From assembly GCA_937874455.1 (NCBI GenBank), contig CALNBE010000268.1, positions 1 to 17,318 of the forward strand: a DNA stretch of 17,318 nt. Reading direction: 5' to 3'. Within the stretch, counting starts at the first letter, position 1, and each line of letters opens with the position of its first letter. Source of the stretch: an uncultured Opitutia bacterium. Its GTDB lineage: Bacteria; Verrucomicrobiota; Verrucomicrobiia; Opitutales; UBA953. The notes under the pieces are model-generated. The model was given only the letters and a program-made list of their open reading frames with translations, did not search any database and was not told the origin of the DNA. Of the stretch, positions 7,248 through 15,270 are shown piece by piece. Position numbers and translations under genes: made by a program.

Positions 7248-7984
7248 TGGTTGGCCTTGTCCAGCTCATCAGGATCTGAATACAGGATCGTGGTCCCATT
7301 TGGCACGATGGCAAAGCCGTCAATATTGTCCTTATTGCGGAAAACAACCTCTTTCCGACTGAGATCCCAGTCGCCCTCCGAAATCATGAAAGAGGCCGCA
7401 TACATGTTGCTCGTGCCATCGTTGTTAAATTCGTAAAAATACCATTCCTTGTCGCCCGTACCATCAGCCTGCCCCACCACACTTGGCGTAAAATTCAGCT
7501 TCATGGTTTTGCTGGAGGAATCCCGGTTGGTAATACGGCTCCGGCGGGTGCTCGGGAAAAAGCTATCGGTTGGTTCAACATAATAAATTCCCGCAGGCAA
7601 CAGGACATCATTCTCCAGCGCATACCAGATATAGCTGCTAGAGCTGGTGTCGCTCTGATTTCGGGTGCCGCCAACGACCACCCGCAACAGTCGCAAATGG
7701 TCATCGGGATTGCTCGAATCATTCAAAACCAACAGTCGGCTCCGAATATTATAGAGCTTGTTGGTAGTAGCCGCATCCCGATCGGGATTGAAATTGTTCT
7801 GCGCCTGAAACCGCGCCCGATCAAAAGCCGCCACCGCCGAGCGTGTGGCTGAACGCAGTCCCTGCGGATTTCCCGGCCGGATTGCCAACATCACCCCGCC
7901 CAGAATCATTATGATGAAAATGACTGCCAGCAACTCCACCATGGTGAAGCCCTTGCGCATTTTTCCTCGAAGAATCTTTTGCAT
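7244..7984 (-). CDS. Prepilin-like protein, GspH type (Verru_Chthon protein D-like)
   Basis: The protein has 246 residues with prepilin motif RKG|FTMVELLAVIFIIMILGGVMLAI: cleavage after G12, Glu at +5. The next segment, RSATRSAVAAFDRARFQAQNN, resembles the alpha1 continuation of GspH-like pseudopilins. The globular domain is rich in Ser, Asp and Asn (RDAATTNK, QSDTSSSSY), and many short strands end in LYSDPDELDKANQ. It starts 19 bases after the first pilin gene and overlaps the next gene by 4 bases. Two in-frame methionines (1 and 9) precede the cleavage site; the longer start at 7984 is used. Its role is presumably as a structural or minor subunit of a secretion- or pilus-like fibre. Confidence 0.82.
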   Translation of the reverse strand: MQKILRGKMRKGFTMVELLAVIFIIMILGGVMLAIRPGNPQGLRSATRSAVAAFDRARFQAQNNFNPDRDAATTNKLYNIRSRLLVLNDSSNPDDHLRLLRVVVGGTRNQSDTSSSSYIWYALENDVLLPAGIYYVEPTDSFFPSTRRSRITNRDSSSKTMKLNFTPSVVGQADGTGDKEWYFYEFNNDGTSNMYAASFMISEGDWDLSRKEVVFRNKDNIDGFAIVPNGTTILYSDPDELDKANQ

Positions 7985-8003
7985 GGTGGACGAACCTTTG
8001 TGC

Positions 8004-8621
8004 TTATTGTTTCACCAAAATATCCTCAAAGTCCGAGCCGTCGCGTTCCAAGGTGTAAATGACAACTTTGGCGTTCAACCGATTGCCGTCCAGCAGCCCA
8101 AGATCCAGAGTATTGGTCGGCAATTCCCGCAGGGTAATTACTCCATCTCCGTCTGTGTCCAACACAATGCGGATCTTGCCATTGCCGAAACTATCCGCCA
8201 GCCGCCGGGTATTCGGGTCGCTGTCCATGAAGTTGTTATTCGGGAAAGAACAAAATTCCTGCCCACGGGGATTGAACTCCCGCCGTTGCGCAGAGGTCAG
8301 CTCCGTGCCATCAATGTTTCGTCCCCACAAGGCTCGGACAAAGTTCGCACAAATGTCCTCATTATCCAAAGTATAATAACTGTCCGCCGAGGTTGATCCG
8401 GTCGATCCAAGATAAGGATAATACTTATACTCGGCCTTATAGCGGGAAATCGCCTGTCCCCATTGCTGAAACATCGCTTCCGAAGCAACCTTCTTCGCCC
8501 TGTTTTGCACTCCCCGGATCGCCACCAGCAAAAGCGCGCTCACGATGCCAATGATCGCGATAACCAGCAAAAGCTCAATGAGGGTAAAAGCCCGACGGGC
8601 ATAAGAACGGTTTTTAAGCAT
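8004..8621 (-). CDS. Prepilin-like protein, major pseudopilin (GspG) type, with an EF-hand loop
   Basis: The 205-residue protein starts MLKNRSYARRA|FTLIELLLVIAIIGIVSALLLVAI. The residue before cleavage is Ala11, where the other three pilins have Gly; Glu is at +5. The following helix, QNRAKKVASEAMFQQWGQAISRYKAEY with YYPYLGS, is typical of GspG-like pilins that trim to a Tyr-Pro turn. Residues 155-166 (DTDGDGVITLRE) are a perfect EF-hand loop with D155, D157, D159, G160, I162 and E166, so calcium binding is likely. I chose the ATG at 8621 because it leaves an 11-residue basic leader; the open frame upstream (to 8768) would add 49 residues before it and overlap the divergent promoter. It is the first gene of the pilin operon. 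Confidence 0.85.
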   Translation of the reverse strand: MLKNRSYARRAFTLIELLLVIAIIGIVSALLLVAIRGVQNRAKKVASEAMFQQWGQAISRYKAEYKYYPYLGSTGSTSADSYYTLDNEDICANFVRALWGRNIDGTELTSAQRREFNPRGQEFCSFPNNNFMDSDPNTRRLADSFGNGKIRIVLDTDGDGVITLRELPTNTLDLGLLDGNRLNAKVVIYTLERDGSDFEDILVKQ

Positions 8622-8753
8622 AGTGAAATAACGAGTGAAAGGGTATATGAGACAGGGTGAAGTATGCGCCTTCCCTTTCTCCTCTGTCAACCGAAAGAAA
8701 TTGCCCAACTGGACAAATTCCCGGTCTTTTCCCGCCTGTCTCCACCCTCCTTC

Positions 8754-8782
8754 TTGACAAACAGACACCCGCGCTCGTTACT
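8754..8782 (+). promoter_or_regulatory. Possible sigma-70-type promoter for the amidase gene
   Basis: A perfect TTGACA lies at 8754-8759. Seventeen bases later GTTACT (8777-8782) is a weak -10 with three of six consensus matches. A start of transcription about 7 bases further would fall at or next to the GTG at 8790, implying a leaderless mRNA. The -10 is poor, so this is a hypothesis. It sits in the 168-base gap between divergent genes. Confidence 0.35.
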
Positions 8783-8789
8783 CACTACC

Positions 8790-9545
8790 GTGAGCAGCCG
8801 CCGACAGTTTCTCCATGCCGCCGGGCTGGCTTTGGCCGGACTCGGATTTTCCTCCCCCGCCCTCCTGGCCGCGGAGGAAAAAATCCATGTGGTGCGGCGG
8901 GGCGAATCCCTGAGCGTGATCAGCCGCCGTTACAACACCACCATTGCGGCACTCAAACAGCGCAACAGCCTCAAGTCCGACACCATTTTGGTCGGGCAAG
9001 AACTGCGCATTCCCGCCGTTTCACCCGCGCCCTCCCCCGCACCGGCTGCGAGCGGAACCCAGCTAGCCGCCGTCATCCAAAAAACCCGCGCGCTCAACAT
9101 CCAGCGGGGGCGCTGGAAATACATCGTGGTCCACCACAGCGCCATCGAACGGGGCAACGCCACGGTCTATCATCGCACTCATTTGCAGCGGGGCATGGAA
9201 AACGGTCTGGCCTACCACTTTGTCATTGGCAACGGCATCGACTCTGGCGACGGCGAGATTGAGATCGGCCCGCGCTGGCTCAAACAGCTCAACGGAGGCC
9301 ATGTGCGCAACGCCACCTACAACCAGCAAGGTATCGGCATTTGCCTGGTCGGTAATTTGCAAAACCACCCGCCCACACCCAAACAGTGGGCCGCGCTCAC
9401 CGCGCTCATCGACTGGTTGCGCACTTCCGCGCCGCTGGGCGTCAAGCCAAGTGTGACCGTTCACCGCTGGGTGGACCGCAACCACACGGCCTGCCCAGGC
9501 AGCAAATTCCCCTATTCCACGCTCAAACAGCGCTATCCGGCCTGA
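8790..9545 (+). CDS. Exported LysM-domain N-acetylmuramoyl-L-alanine amidase (Amidase_2)
   Basis: The enzyme is predicted to cleave the MurNAc-L-Ala amide bond of peptidoglycan outside the cytoplasm. From the GTG at 8790 it has 251 residues. SSRRQFLHAAGLALAGLGFS (2-21) is a twin-arginine signal ending near ALLAAEE. A LysM wall-binding domain spans about 32-75 (HVVRRGESLSVISRRYNTT, then ILVGQELRIP). A Pro/Ala/Ser linker follows (75-90), then the amidase domain with zinc-ligand candidates H115/H116 (VVHHSA), H225 (TVHRW) and C235 (TACPG). An in-frame ATG at 8664 would add 42 residues that bury the signal, so GTG is preferred. It is divergent from the prepilin operon, and wall remodelling for fibre passage is a possible but unproven link. 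Confidence 0.88.
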   Translation: MSSRRQFLHAAGLALAGLGFSSPALLAAEEKIHVVRRGESLSVISRRYNTTIAALKQRNSLKSDTILVGQELRIPAVSPAPSPAPAASGTQLAAVIQKTRALNIQRGRWKYIVVHHSAIERGNATVYHRTHLQRGMENGLAYHFVIGNGIDSGDGEIEIGPRWLKQLNGGHVRNATYNQQGIGICLVGNLQNHPPTPKQWAALTALIDWLRTSAPLGVKPSVTVHRWVDRNHTACPGSKFPYSTLKQRYPA

Positions 9546-9547
9546 TT

Positions 9548-9592
9548 TTCCTCCGCGCTTTTCTTCCGCGCCGCAGCGCAATTTCCTTTGCG
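9548..9592. repeat. Recurrent word and companion word in the amidase-trpB gap
   Basis: TTCCTCCGC (9548-9556) starts three bases after the amidase stop, and TTTCCTTTGCG (9582-9592) follows in the same orientation. A near copy, TTCCTCCGG, lies at about 9604. The whole 71-base gap between these convergent genes is thus largely made of the repeated words. No clear terminator with a T-run is seen. Confidence 0.5.
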
Positions 9593-9616
9593 ATCCGGAA
9601 AATTTCCTCCGGTCGC

Positions 9617-10855
<1,239 letters not shown>

Positions 10856-10907
10856 GGAAGCCGGAATAAATAGCGCGGGGCGGAAACAAAAAGCGAGCGC
10901 GAAAGCG

Positions 10908-11534
10908 TCATTTCCCCTGCTCCGGCAATTCCGCCCGCCAGTCGATGCGGACTTCCTCCGCCGCCGTCACCAGCTCCTTCTGCTCCCGCAACCAAGCCAG
11001 CATTTCCGGCACCGCCGCCAGATCATGCCGCCCCGTCCACACCAGCCATTCCCCGTTTTCCTCCGCGGTCAATTTTCCTCCGCGATCGGCCAGCCGCACC
11101 GTCAATTTTTCCTCCGCGCCAGCCGCCAGCCGCACTCGCACACGATCTGCGTAGGCAAAGAAAAACCGCTCCACCTTGCTGCGCGCGTCGGGAACCGCCA
11201 CGGCGTAGTCCTCCGTCACCCGCACAAAGGCATCCGGCAGCGCCCGGCCCGTCGGGGCAAATTTCCTCCGCCCGCCCGCCACAAAAACCCGGCGATGCGC
11301 CACGCCTTCCGGCGGCGGCTCCAAACCTTCTTCCAAAATAAACTTTTGCCCTTCCTCCCGGATCGGAATCCCGTGCAGCGCCGCCTCCACAAACATCCCC
11401 GGCAACTGCCTGTGCGTTTCCCGCTCGCGCCGCGCTTCGCGTCCGGCCCATTTTGCCTGAAAAACCGGGATCATCACCAGCGCGCCAAGAGCCACGCCAA
11501 GGGAAAAAATCAGGTAACGCGACGAGGTTTTCAT
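10908..11534 (-). CDS. Hypothetical protein with N-terminal membrane anchor, 208 residues
   Basis: I do not recognise this family. Residues 7-25 (YLIFSLGVALGALVMIPVF) form one membrane anchor after a short basic N-terminus. A strongly charged helix follows (KWAGREARRERETHRQL), then a mostly beta-like, Arg/Glu-rich domain ending in a possible coiled helix (MLAWLREQKELVTAAEEVRIDW). The globular part is probably periplasmic. The gene contains five copies of GCGGAGGAA in three different reading frames, giving AEE, RGGK and GRRKF, which suggests it tolerates or has acquired DNA-level repeats. It starts 15 bases after an 88-residue membrane-protein gene and ends 52 bases before trpB, so it is probably in one operon with both. 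Confidence 0.72.
   Translation of the reverse strand: MKTSSRYLIFSLGVALGALVMIPVFQAKWAGREARRERETHRQLPGMFVEAALHGIPIREEGQKFILEEGLEPPPEGVAHRRVFVAGGRRKFAPTGRALPDAFVRVTEDYAVAVPDARSKVERFFFAYADRVRVRLAAGAEEKLTVRLADRGGKLTAEENGEWLVWTGRHDLAAVPEMLAWLREQKELVTAAEEVRIDWRAELPEQGK
10953..11271. repeat. Cluster of five exact copies of TTCCTCCGC inside an orphan gene
   Basis: Exact copies lie at 10953-10961, 11058-11066, 11075-11083, 11109-11117 and 11263-11271, all in the same orientation (antisense to the gene). Two of them are only 17 bases apart. The context is commonly AATTTTCCTCCGCG, so the shared word is longer than nine bases for several copies. Near copies also occur in neighbouring trpB (9985, 10147). 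This is the densest cluster in the window. Confidence 0.6.
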
Positions 11535-11549
11535 AAAGATTAAAAACGC

Positions 11550-11816
11550 TCAGTTATGCGGACGCGACCACCAGCGCGAGCGCCAATCCATGAAGCACAA
11601 AATGAACGCCAGCCCGCCCGCCCACACTCCCGCCCATTGCTGGCCGTGCTTCAACCCAAGCAGCACCACGCCGCGCCAGCCGTCCTCACCCACACCGAAA
11701 ATCAACGCGCCAAGGGGATACAGCACCATCCCCGCCAGCCCGCCATACGCCATCAGCAGCGCGATGTAAAACACCGCCCGCCCCAGCTCCCGGATCGCTC
11801 CCAGCACAAACCTCAT
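11550..11816 (-). CDS. Small membrane protein, 88 residues
   Basis: I do not recognise this family. From the ATG at 11816 the protein begins MRFVLGAIRELGRAVFYIALLMAY and has two hydrophobic segments: about 13-38 (AVFYIALLMAYGGLAGMVLYPLGALIF) and about 62-78 (GVWAGGLAFILCFMDW). Between them is a glycine-rich loop with VGEDGWRGVVLLGLKHGQQW. The tail is basic (RSRWWSRPHN). An upstream in-frame ATG at 11900 would overlap the divergent thioesterase start at 11878, so the shorter form is preferred. It is followed after 15 bases by the 208-residue anchored orphan, and the pair probably works together at the membrane, but nothing more can be said. Confidence 0.62.
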   Translation of the reverse strand: MRFVLGAIRELGRAVFYIALLMAYGGLAGMVLYPLGALIFGVGEDGWRGVVLLGLKHGQQWAGVWAGGLAFILCFMDWRSRWWSRPHN

Positions 11817-11877
11817 GGCGTTTGATCTTGGCGAACATCCCGGCGCGCGCAATAAACCAGCCACAATTTTCCCCGCA

Positions 11878-12294
11878 ATGATCACCGTTTCCGCCGCCAT
11901 TCGTGTCCGCTATGCCGAAACCGATGCCATGGGCATCGCCTACCACGGCAACTACCTTCCCTGGTTCGAGGTCGCCCGCGTCGCCCTCCTCGCCCAAATC
12001 GGACTCAACTACCGGGCCCTCGACGAGGCCGGCTTTCTCCTCCCGGTGCTCGAGGCCAACCTCCGCTACCTCGCCTCCGCCCGCTTCGACGACGAGTTGC
12101 GCGTCACCGCCATCCTCCGCGAGCCGCCCCGCGCCCGCATCAAAATCGAGTACACCGTCCACCGCGGCGACCAACTCCTCACCACCGGTCACACCCTGCA
12201 CGCCTTCATGAACCGCGCGGGCACCGCCATCAAACCGCCCCTTTTCGTTCAGGAAAAATTCGCCGCCGCCTTCACCGCCAAACAGGAAAAATAG
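11878..12294 (+). CDS. Acyl-CoA thioesterase, YbgC/4HBT hotdog family
   Basis: The protein has 138 residues from the ATG at 11878. The motif VRYAETDAMGIAYHGNYLPWFEVAR (about 10-34) is the signature of YbgC-type hotdog thioesterases, with the presumed catalytic D16 and the YH pair at 22-23. The rest follows the usual order: LLPVLEANLRYLASARFDDELRVTA, then a KIEYTVHRGDQLLTTGHTLHAFMN strand pair. Such enzymes hydrolyse acyl-CoA thioesters; the substrate cannot be told from sequence. No tol-pal genes lie beside it, unlike ybgC in E. coli. A longer in-frame start at 11815 would overlap the divergent membrane-protein gene. No ribosome binding site is visible. Confidence 0.88.
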   Translation: MITVSAAIRVRYAETDAMGIAYHGNYLPWFEVARVALLAQIGLNYRALDEAGFLLPVLEANLRYLASARFDDELRVTAILREPPRARIKIEYTVHRGDQLLTTGHTLHAFMNRAGTAIKPPLFVQEKFAAAFTAKQEK

Positions 12295-12415
12295 CCGCCC
12301 CCCTTGTGCCTCGGACAGGGCAAAGCAATTTTGTCGCAGCTGAAAATCCGTCGCGAAGGAAATTTTCTTTTGCTCAGCCACCAGCTCCCACTAAGGTTCT
12401 TCCCTCATCACAACC

Positions 12416-13000
12416 ATGCTGCTTTCCATCCGCAAATTTGGCGACCCAGTCCTTCGGGAAAAAGGCGAGCCGGTGACCGATTTTTCCCCCGCGCTCGCCC
12501 AGCTTGCCACCGACATGCTGGAGACCATGCATGCCGCCAAGGGCATCGGACTCGCCGCACCGCAAATCGGCCAATCCCTCCAGCTCTTTGTCATCGAATT
12601 CCTCCTCAAAGACGGCGAAGAACCCGAATTTTCCTTCACCCTTGACGGAAAAAATGTCCCGCTGGCTCTCGCCATGCCGCTTGTCGCCGCCAACCCAAAA
12701 ATCAAGATCCTCCCCGACGACGAATGGCTTTACGATGAAGGTTGCCTTTCCTTCCCCGGCCTTGTCGGCGCGGTGGCCCGCCAGGAAAAAGTCCGCCTCA
12801 ACTACCAAGACGCTCAAGGCCAGCCACATGAAATCATCGCCGACGGCCTCTTCGCCCGCTGCATTCAGCACGAATACGACCACTGCCAAGGCGTGCTCTT
12901 CATCGACCGCATGGAAAAACCCGACCTGCTAAAAATCCAAACCAAGGTCAAACAACTCAAACGCGAGACCTTGGCGCGCCTTAAGGAGTCCGGCCACTAA
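12416..13000 (+). CDS. def: Peptide deformylase
   Basis: The enzyme removes the formyl group from the N-terminal methionine of new proteins. All three deformylase motifs are present in 194 residues: GIGLAAPQIG (43-52), EGCLSFPG (108-115, metal ligand C110) and QHEYDH (151-156, with H152, catalytic E153 and H156). The N-terminus IRKFGDPVLREK is also typical. Between the first two motifs the protein has a segment of about 25 residues (LKDGEEPEFSFTLDGKNVPLALAM) that looks longer than in E. coli PDF. The ATG at 12416 lacks a Shine-Dalgarno sequence. No fmt gene is adjacent; pyrG follows after 172 bases. That gap contains a GC palindrome followed by T-rich bases at about 13128-13147, too weak to call a terminator. 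Confidence 0.95.
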   Translation: MLLSIRKFGDPVLREKGEPVTDFSPALAQLATDMLETMHAAKGIGLAAPQIGQSLQLFVIEFLLKDGEEPEFSFTLDGKNVPLALAMPLVAANPKIKILPDDEWLYDEGCLSFPGLVGAVARQEKVRLNYQDAQGQPHEIIADGLFARCIQHEYDHCQGVLFIDRMEKPDLLKIQTKVKQLKRETLARLKESGH

Positions 13001-13172
13001 TTTCCTTTCCTGCGCCGACATTTTTCCAAAAAACCACCTTGCCAGCCGCCGCCCGCCCGATTGCAATCCGCTCCCCGTTGGCCCCGACGCCACCACGACG
13101 CTTTTGTTCCTCCTCCATGCGTTTCCGGCGCCGGGTTTTTCTTTTTAAACACCTTCCTCTCTTCCCATTATC

Positions 13173-14777
13173 ATGAAATATATCTTCGTCACCGGCGGCG
13201 TGGTTTCCTCCCTCGGAAAAGGTCTGACAGCGGGCGCACTCGGGGCGCTGCTGGAAATGCGCGGCTTCTCCGTGCGCATCCAAAAATTCGACCCCTACCT
13301 CAATGTCGATCCGGGCACCATGAGCCCGTTCCAGCATGGCGAAGTTTACGTGCTCGACGATGGCGCAGAAACCGATCTCGACCTCGGTCATTATGAACGT
13401 TTCACCAGCGGCAGCCTCAGCCGGGCCAACAGCCTGACTTCCGGCAAGGTTTACGAAGCCGTCATCGCCAAGGAACGCCGCGGCGATTACCTGGGAAAAA
13501 CCGTTCAAGTCATCCCCCACGTCACCAATGAAATCAAGGAACGCATTCACAAGGGCGGAGAAGGCGTGGACGTCCTGATCACCGAAATCGGCGGCACCAC
13601 GGGCGACATTGAGGGGCTGCCGTTCCTGGAAGCGCTCCGCCAGTTCCAACTCGATCTGGGCCGCGAAAACGTCCTGTTCATCCACTGCACCCTCGTTCCC
13701 TACATCAAGGCCGCAGGGGAATTGAAGACCAAGCCTTCCCAGCAAAGCGTCGCCAAACTCCGCGAAATCGGCATCCAGCCCGACATCCTCGTCTGCCGCA
13801 CCGAGCACCCGATCACCGCCGAAATGCGCCAGAAACTCAGCCTCTACTGCAACGTCCCCGCCAAGGCCGTGGTCGAGTGCCGCGACGTCGAGGACTCCAT
13901 TTACGAGCTGCCCCTCGCCCTCGCAGGGGAAAATCTCGACGAGCTGGTCATTCAACGCCTTTCCCTTCCCGCCAAACCCCGCGACCTCCATATCTGGGAG
14001 GATGTGGTGCGCAAACTCAAGCACCCCAGCCACCAAGTGCGCATCGGGGTCGTCGGCAAATACATCGAGCTGCAAGACGCCTATAAATCCGTTTACGAAT
14101 CCATCATCCACGGCGGCATCGCCAACGACTGCGGCGTCGAAATCGTCCGCATCGACTCCGAGGACCTGGAAAAACACGGCATCAACCAACTCCAGGGACT
14201 CGACGGCATCCTCGTGCCGGGCGGCTTCGGCGACCGCGGGATCGAGGGAAAAATCATGGCCGTCCGCTACGCCCGGGAAAACCGCATCCCTTACTACGGA
14301 CTTTGCCTCGGGATGCAGGTCGCGGTGATCGAGTTCGCCCGCCATGTCTGCAGCCTGGCCGACGCCAACAGCACCGAGTTCGACCCCAACACCAAAAACC
14401 CGGTCATCGACATCATGGAGGAGCAAAAGAAAGTCACCGAAAAGGGCGGCACCATGCGCCTCGGAGCCTACGAATGCCTGCTCCAGCCCGGCTCCCACGC
14501 CTTCGCCGCCTACGGCACCGACCACATCATGGAACGCCACCGCCACCGCTTTGAATTCAACGGCAAATACCGCGAACAATTTGAAAAAGCCGGGCTGCGC
14601 ATCGGCGGCACCAATCCCAAGACCGGACTGGTCGAAATCGTCGAGGTGATCGACCATCCGTGGTTTGTCGGCGTCCAGTACCACCCGGAATTCAAATCGA
14701 AGCCGACGAAGCCCCATCCGCTGTTCGCCGCCTTCATCAAGGCCGCGCTCAAAGGGAAAAAAATCCGGGCCGCCTGA
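13173..14777 (+). CDS. pyrG: CTP synthase
   Basis: The enzyme converts UTP to CTP with ATP and glutamine-derived ammonia. The 534 residues match the family throughout. The synthetase domain starts KYIFVTGGVVSSLGKGLTAG, with the P-loop near 8-20, and continues through QKFDPYLNVDPGTMSPFQHGEV and EIGGTTGDIEG. The glutamine amidotransferase domain starts near 290 (IGVVGKY), with nucleophile C378 in YGLCLGMQ and the partner H504 and E506 in YHPEF. The ATG at 13173 is fixed by the conserved N-terminus and again has no purine-rich ribosome binding site. The gene ends 26 bases before a hairpin terminator, so it is likely transcribed alone or with upstream def. Confidence 0.98.
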   Translation: MKYIFVTGGVVSSLGKGLTAGALGALLEMRGFSVRIQKFDPYLNVDPGTMSPFQHGEVYVLDDGAETDLDLGHYERFTSGSLSRANSLTSGKVYEAVIAKERRGDYLGKTVQVIPHVTNEIKERIHKGGEGVDVLITEIGGTTGDIEGLPFLEALRQFQLDLGRENVLFIHCTLVPYIKAAGELKTKPSQQSVAKLREIGIQPDILVCRTEHPITAEMRQKLSLYCNVPAKAVVECRDVEDSIYELPLALAGENLDELVIQRLSLPAKPRDLHIWEDVVRKLKHPSHQVRIGVVGKYIELQDAYKSVYESIIHGGIANDCGVEIVRIDSEDLEKHGINQLQGLDGILVPGGFGDRGIEGKIMAVRYARENRIPYYGLCLGMQVAVIEFARHVCSLADANSTEFDPNTKNPVIDIMEEQKKVTEKGGTMRLGAYECLLQPGSHAFAAYGTDHIMERHRHRFEFNGKYREQFEKAGLRIGGTNPKTGLVEIVEVIDHPWFVGVQYHPEFKSKPTKPHPLFAAFIKAALKGKKIRAA

Positions 14778-14803
14778 TCCGACAAGTCTGACGGCACCTT
14801 CCA

Positions 14804-14838
14804 GAAAAAAATCACACGGTGCGCCGTTTGATTTTTTC
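14804..14838. terminator. A/T-flanked hairpin after pyrG (bidirectional intrinsic terminator)
   Basis: The stem is ACGG (14816-14819) with CCGT (14824-14827) around the loop TGCG. It continues past a single C-T mismatch into nine pairs in which an A-run (14805-14811) pairs with a T-run (14832-14837). It lies 26 bases after the pyrG stop. The A-run on one side and the T-run on the other give the form of a terminator working in either direction. Its position overrules a GTG start at 14819 for the next gene. Confidence 0.7.
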
Positions 14839-14863
14839 TCCGCCTTCGCTAGGCTCCGAGTTG

Positions 14864-15241
14864 ATGAAGAACTCTCCTGCCTTGGACTCTGTGCTCGCGC
14901 CGCTGGCGCCGGTCTTTCGGAGACAAATCGACATTTTGCTGGATTTGCGGGAAAACGCCCTCCACGCCAAAAATGCCAGCGCCTGCATCGCCTCCTACTT
15001 CGACCTGCTCCAGACAGTTCCTCCCTCCAGTCGCCAGGAACTCCGCTCCCTGAAAACCTGGCTGGAGGAAAATATCCACATTCTGGCCCGCGACGCCCAA
15101 GGCAACCCGCTGGAGACGCTCCCGCTCTCACTCCACGGCACCAATCTGGACAATTATTGCCAGTCCATCATCACCGATTTTCAAGAGGACCGCGTTTACC
15201 AAACGCCCGCGATCAGCATCACCTTTCTCTACAAAGATTGA
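14864..15241 (+). CDS. Hypothetical protein, 125 residues, after pyrG
   Basis: I do not recognise a family. From the ATG at 14864 the protein begins MKNSPALDSVLAPLAPVFRRQIDIL and looks mainly helical in its first 80 residues (LLDLRENALHAKNASACIASYFDLLQTV and LRSLKTWLEENIHIL). It ends with an FQEDRVYQTPAISITFLYKD strand region. There is no signal peptide or membrane segment. The start is chosen because the alternative GTG at 14819 falls within the terminator hairpin. A weak purine stretch (AGGCTCCGAG) precedes it. It is followed directly by an 18-base palindrome and an intrinsic terminator, so it is likely a single-gene transcript. Confidence 0.65.
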   Translation: MKNSPALDSVLAPLAPVFRRQIDILLDLRENALHAKNASACIASYFDLLQTVPPSSRQELRSLKTWLEENIHILARDAQGNPLETLPLSLHGTNLDNYCQSIITDFQEDRVYQTPAISITFLYKD

Positions 15242-15259
15242 TTCCTCCGCGCGGAGGAA
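15242..15259. repeat. Perfect 18-base palindrome made of two inverted copies of the recurrent word
   Basis: TTCCTCCGC is directly abutted to GCGGAGGAA, giving an exact 9+9 palindrome that begins immediately after the stop codon ending at 15241. It is flanked by ATT on the left and AATT on the right. It lies 12 bases before the T-tailed terminator hairpin. Confidence 0.7.
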
Positions 15260-15270
15260 AATTCACTGGA

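Noticed and set aside
8664..8789. Longer N-terminus for the amidase from the ATG at 8664
   Set aside because: It would put 42 residues before the twin-arginine signal and cover the divergent promoter gap; the GTG at 8790 gives a standard exported protein.
10953..11271. CRISPR-like array
   Set aside because: The repeated unit is only 9-14 bases, spacing is irregular (17 to about 150 bases), and the copies lie inside a coding frame; there are no cas genes.
13128..13147. Terminator after def
   Set aside because: CCGGCGCCGG followed by T-rich sequence leaves only a 3-bp usable stem and sits over 100 bases from the def stop, close to the pyrG start.
14819..14863. GTG start at 14819 for the orphan after pyrG
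   Set aside because: The codon lies within the stem-loop of the pyrG terminator; the ATG at 14864 is free of it.
12981..15131. 716-residue open frame on the minus strand opposite pyrG
   Set aside because: It runs antisense through an unmistakable CTP synthase and across its terminator; the Val/Asp/Gly/Ala-heavy composition is that of a reverse-complement shadow.
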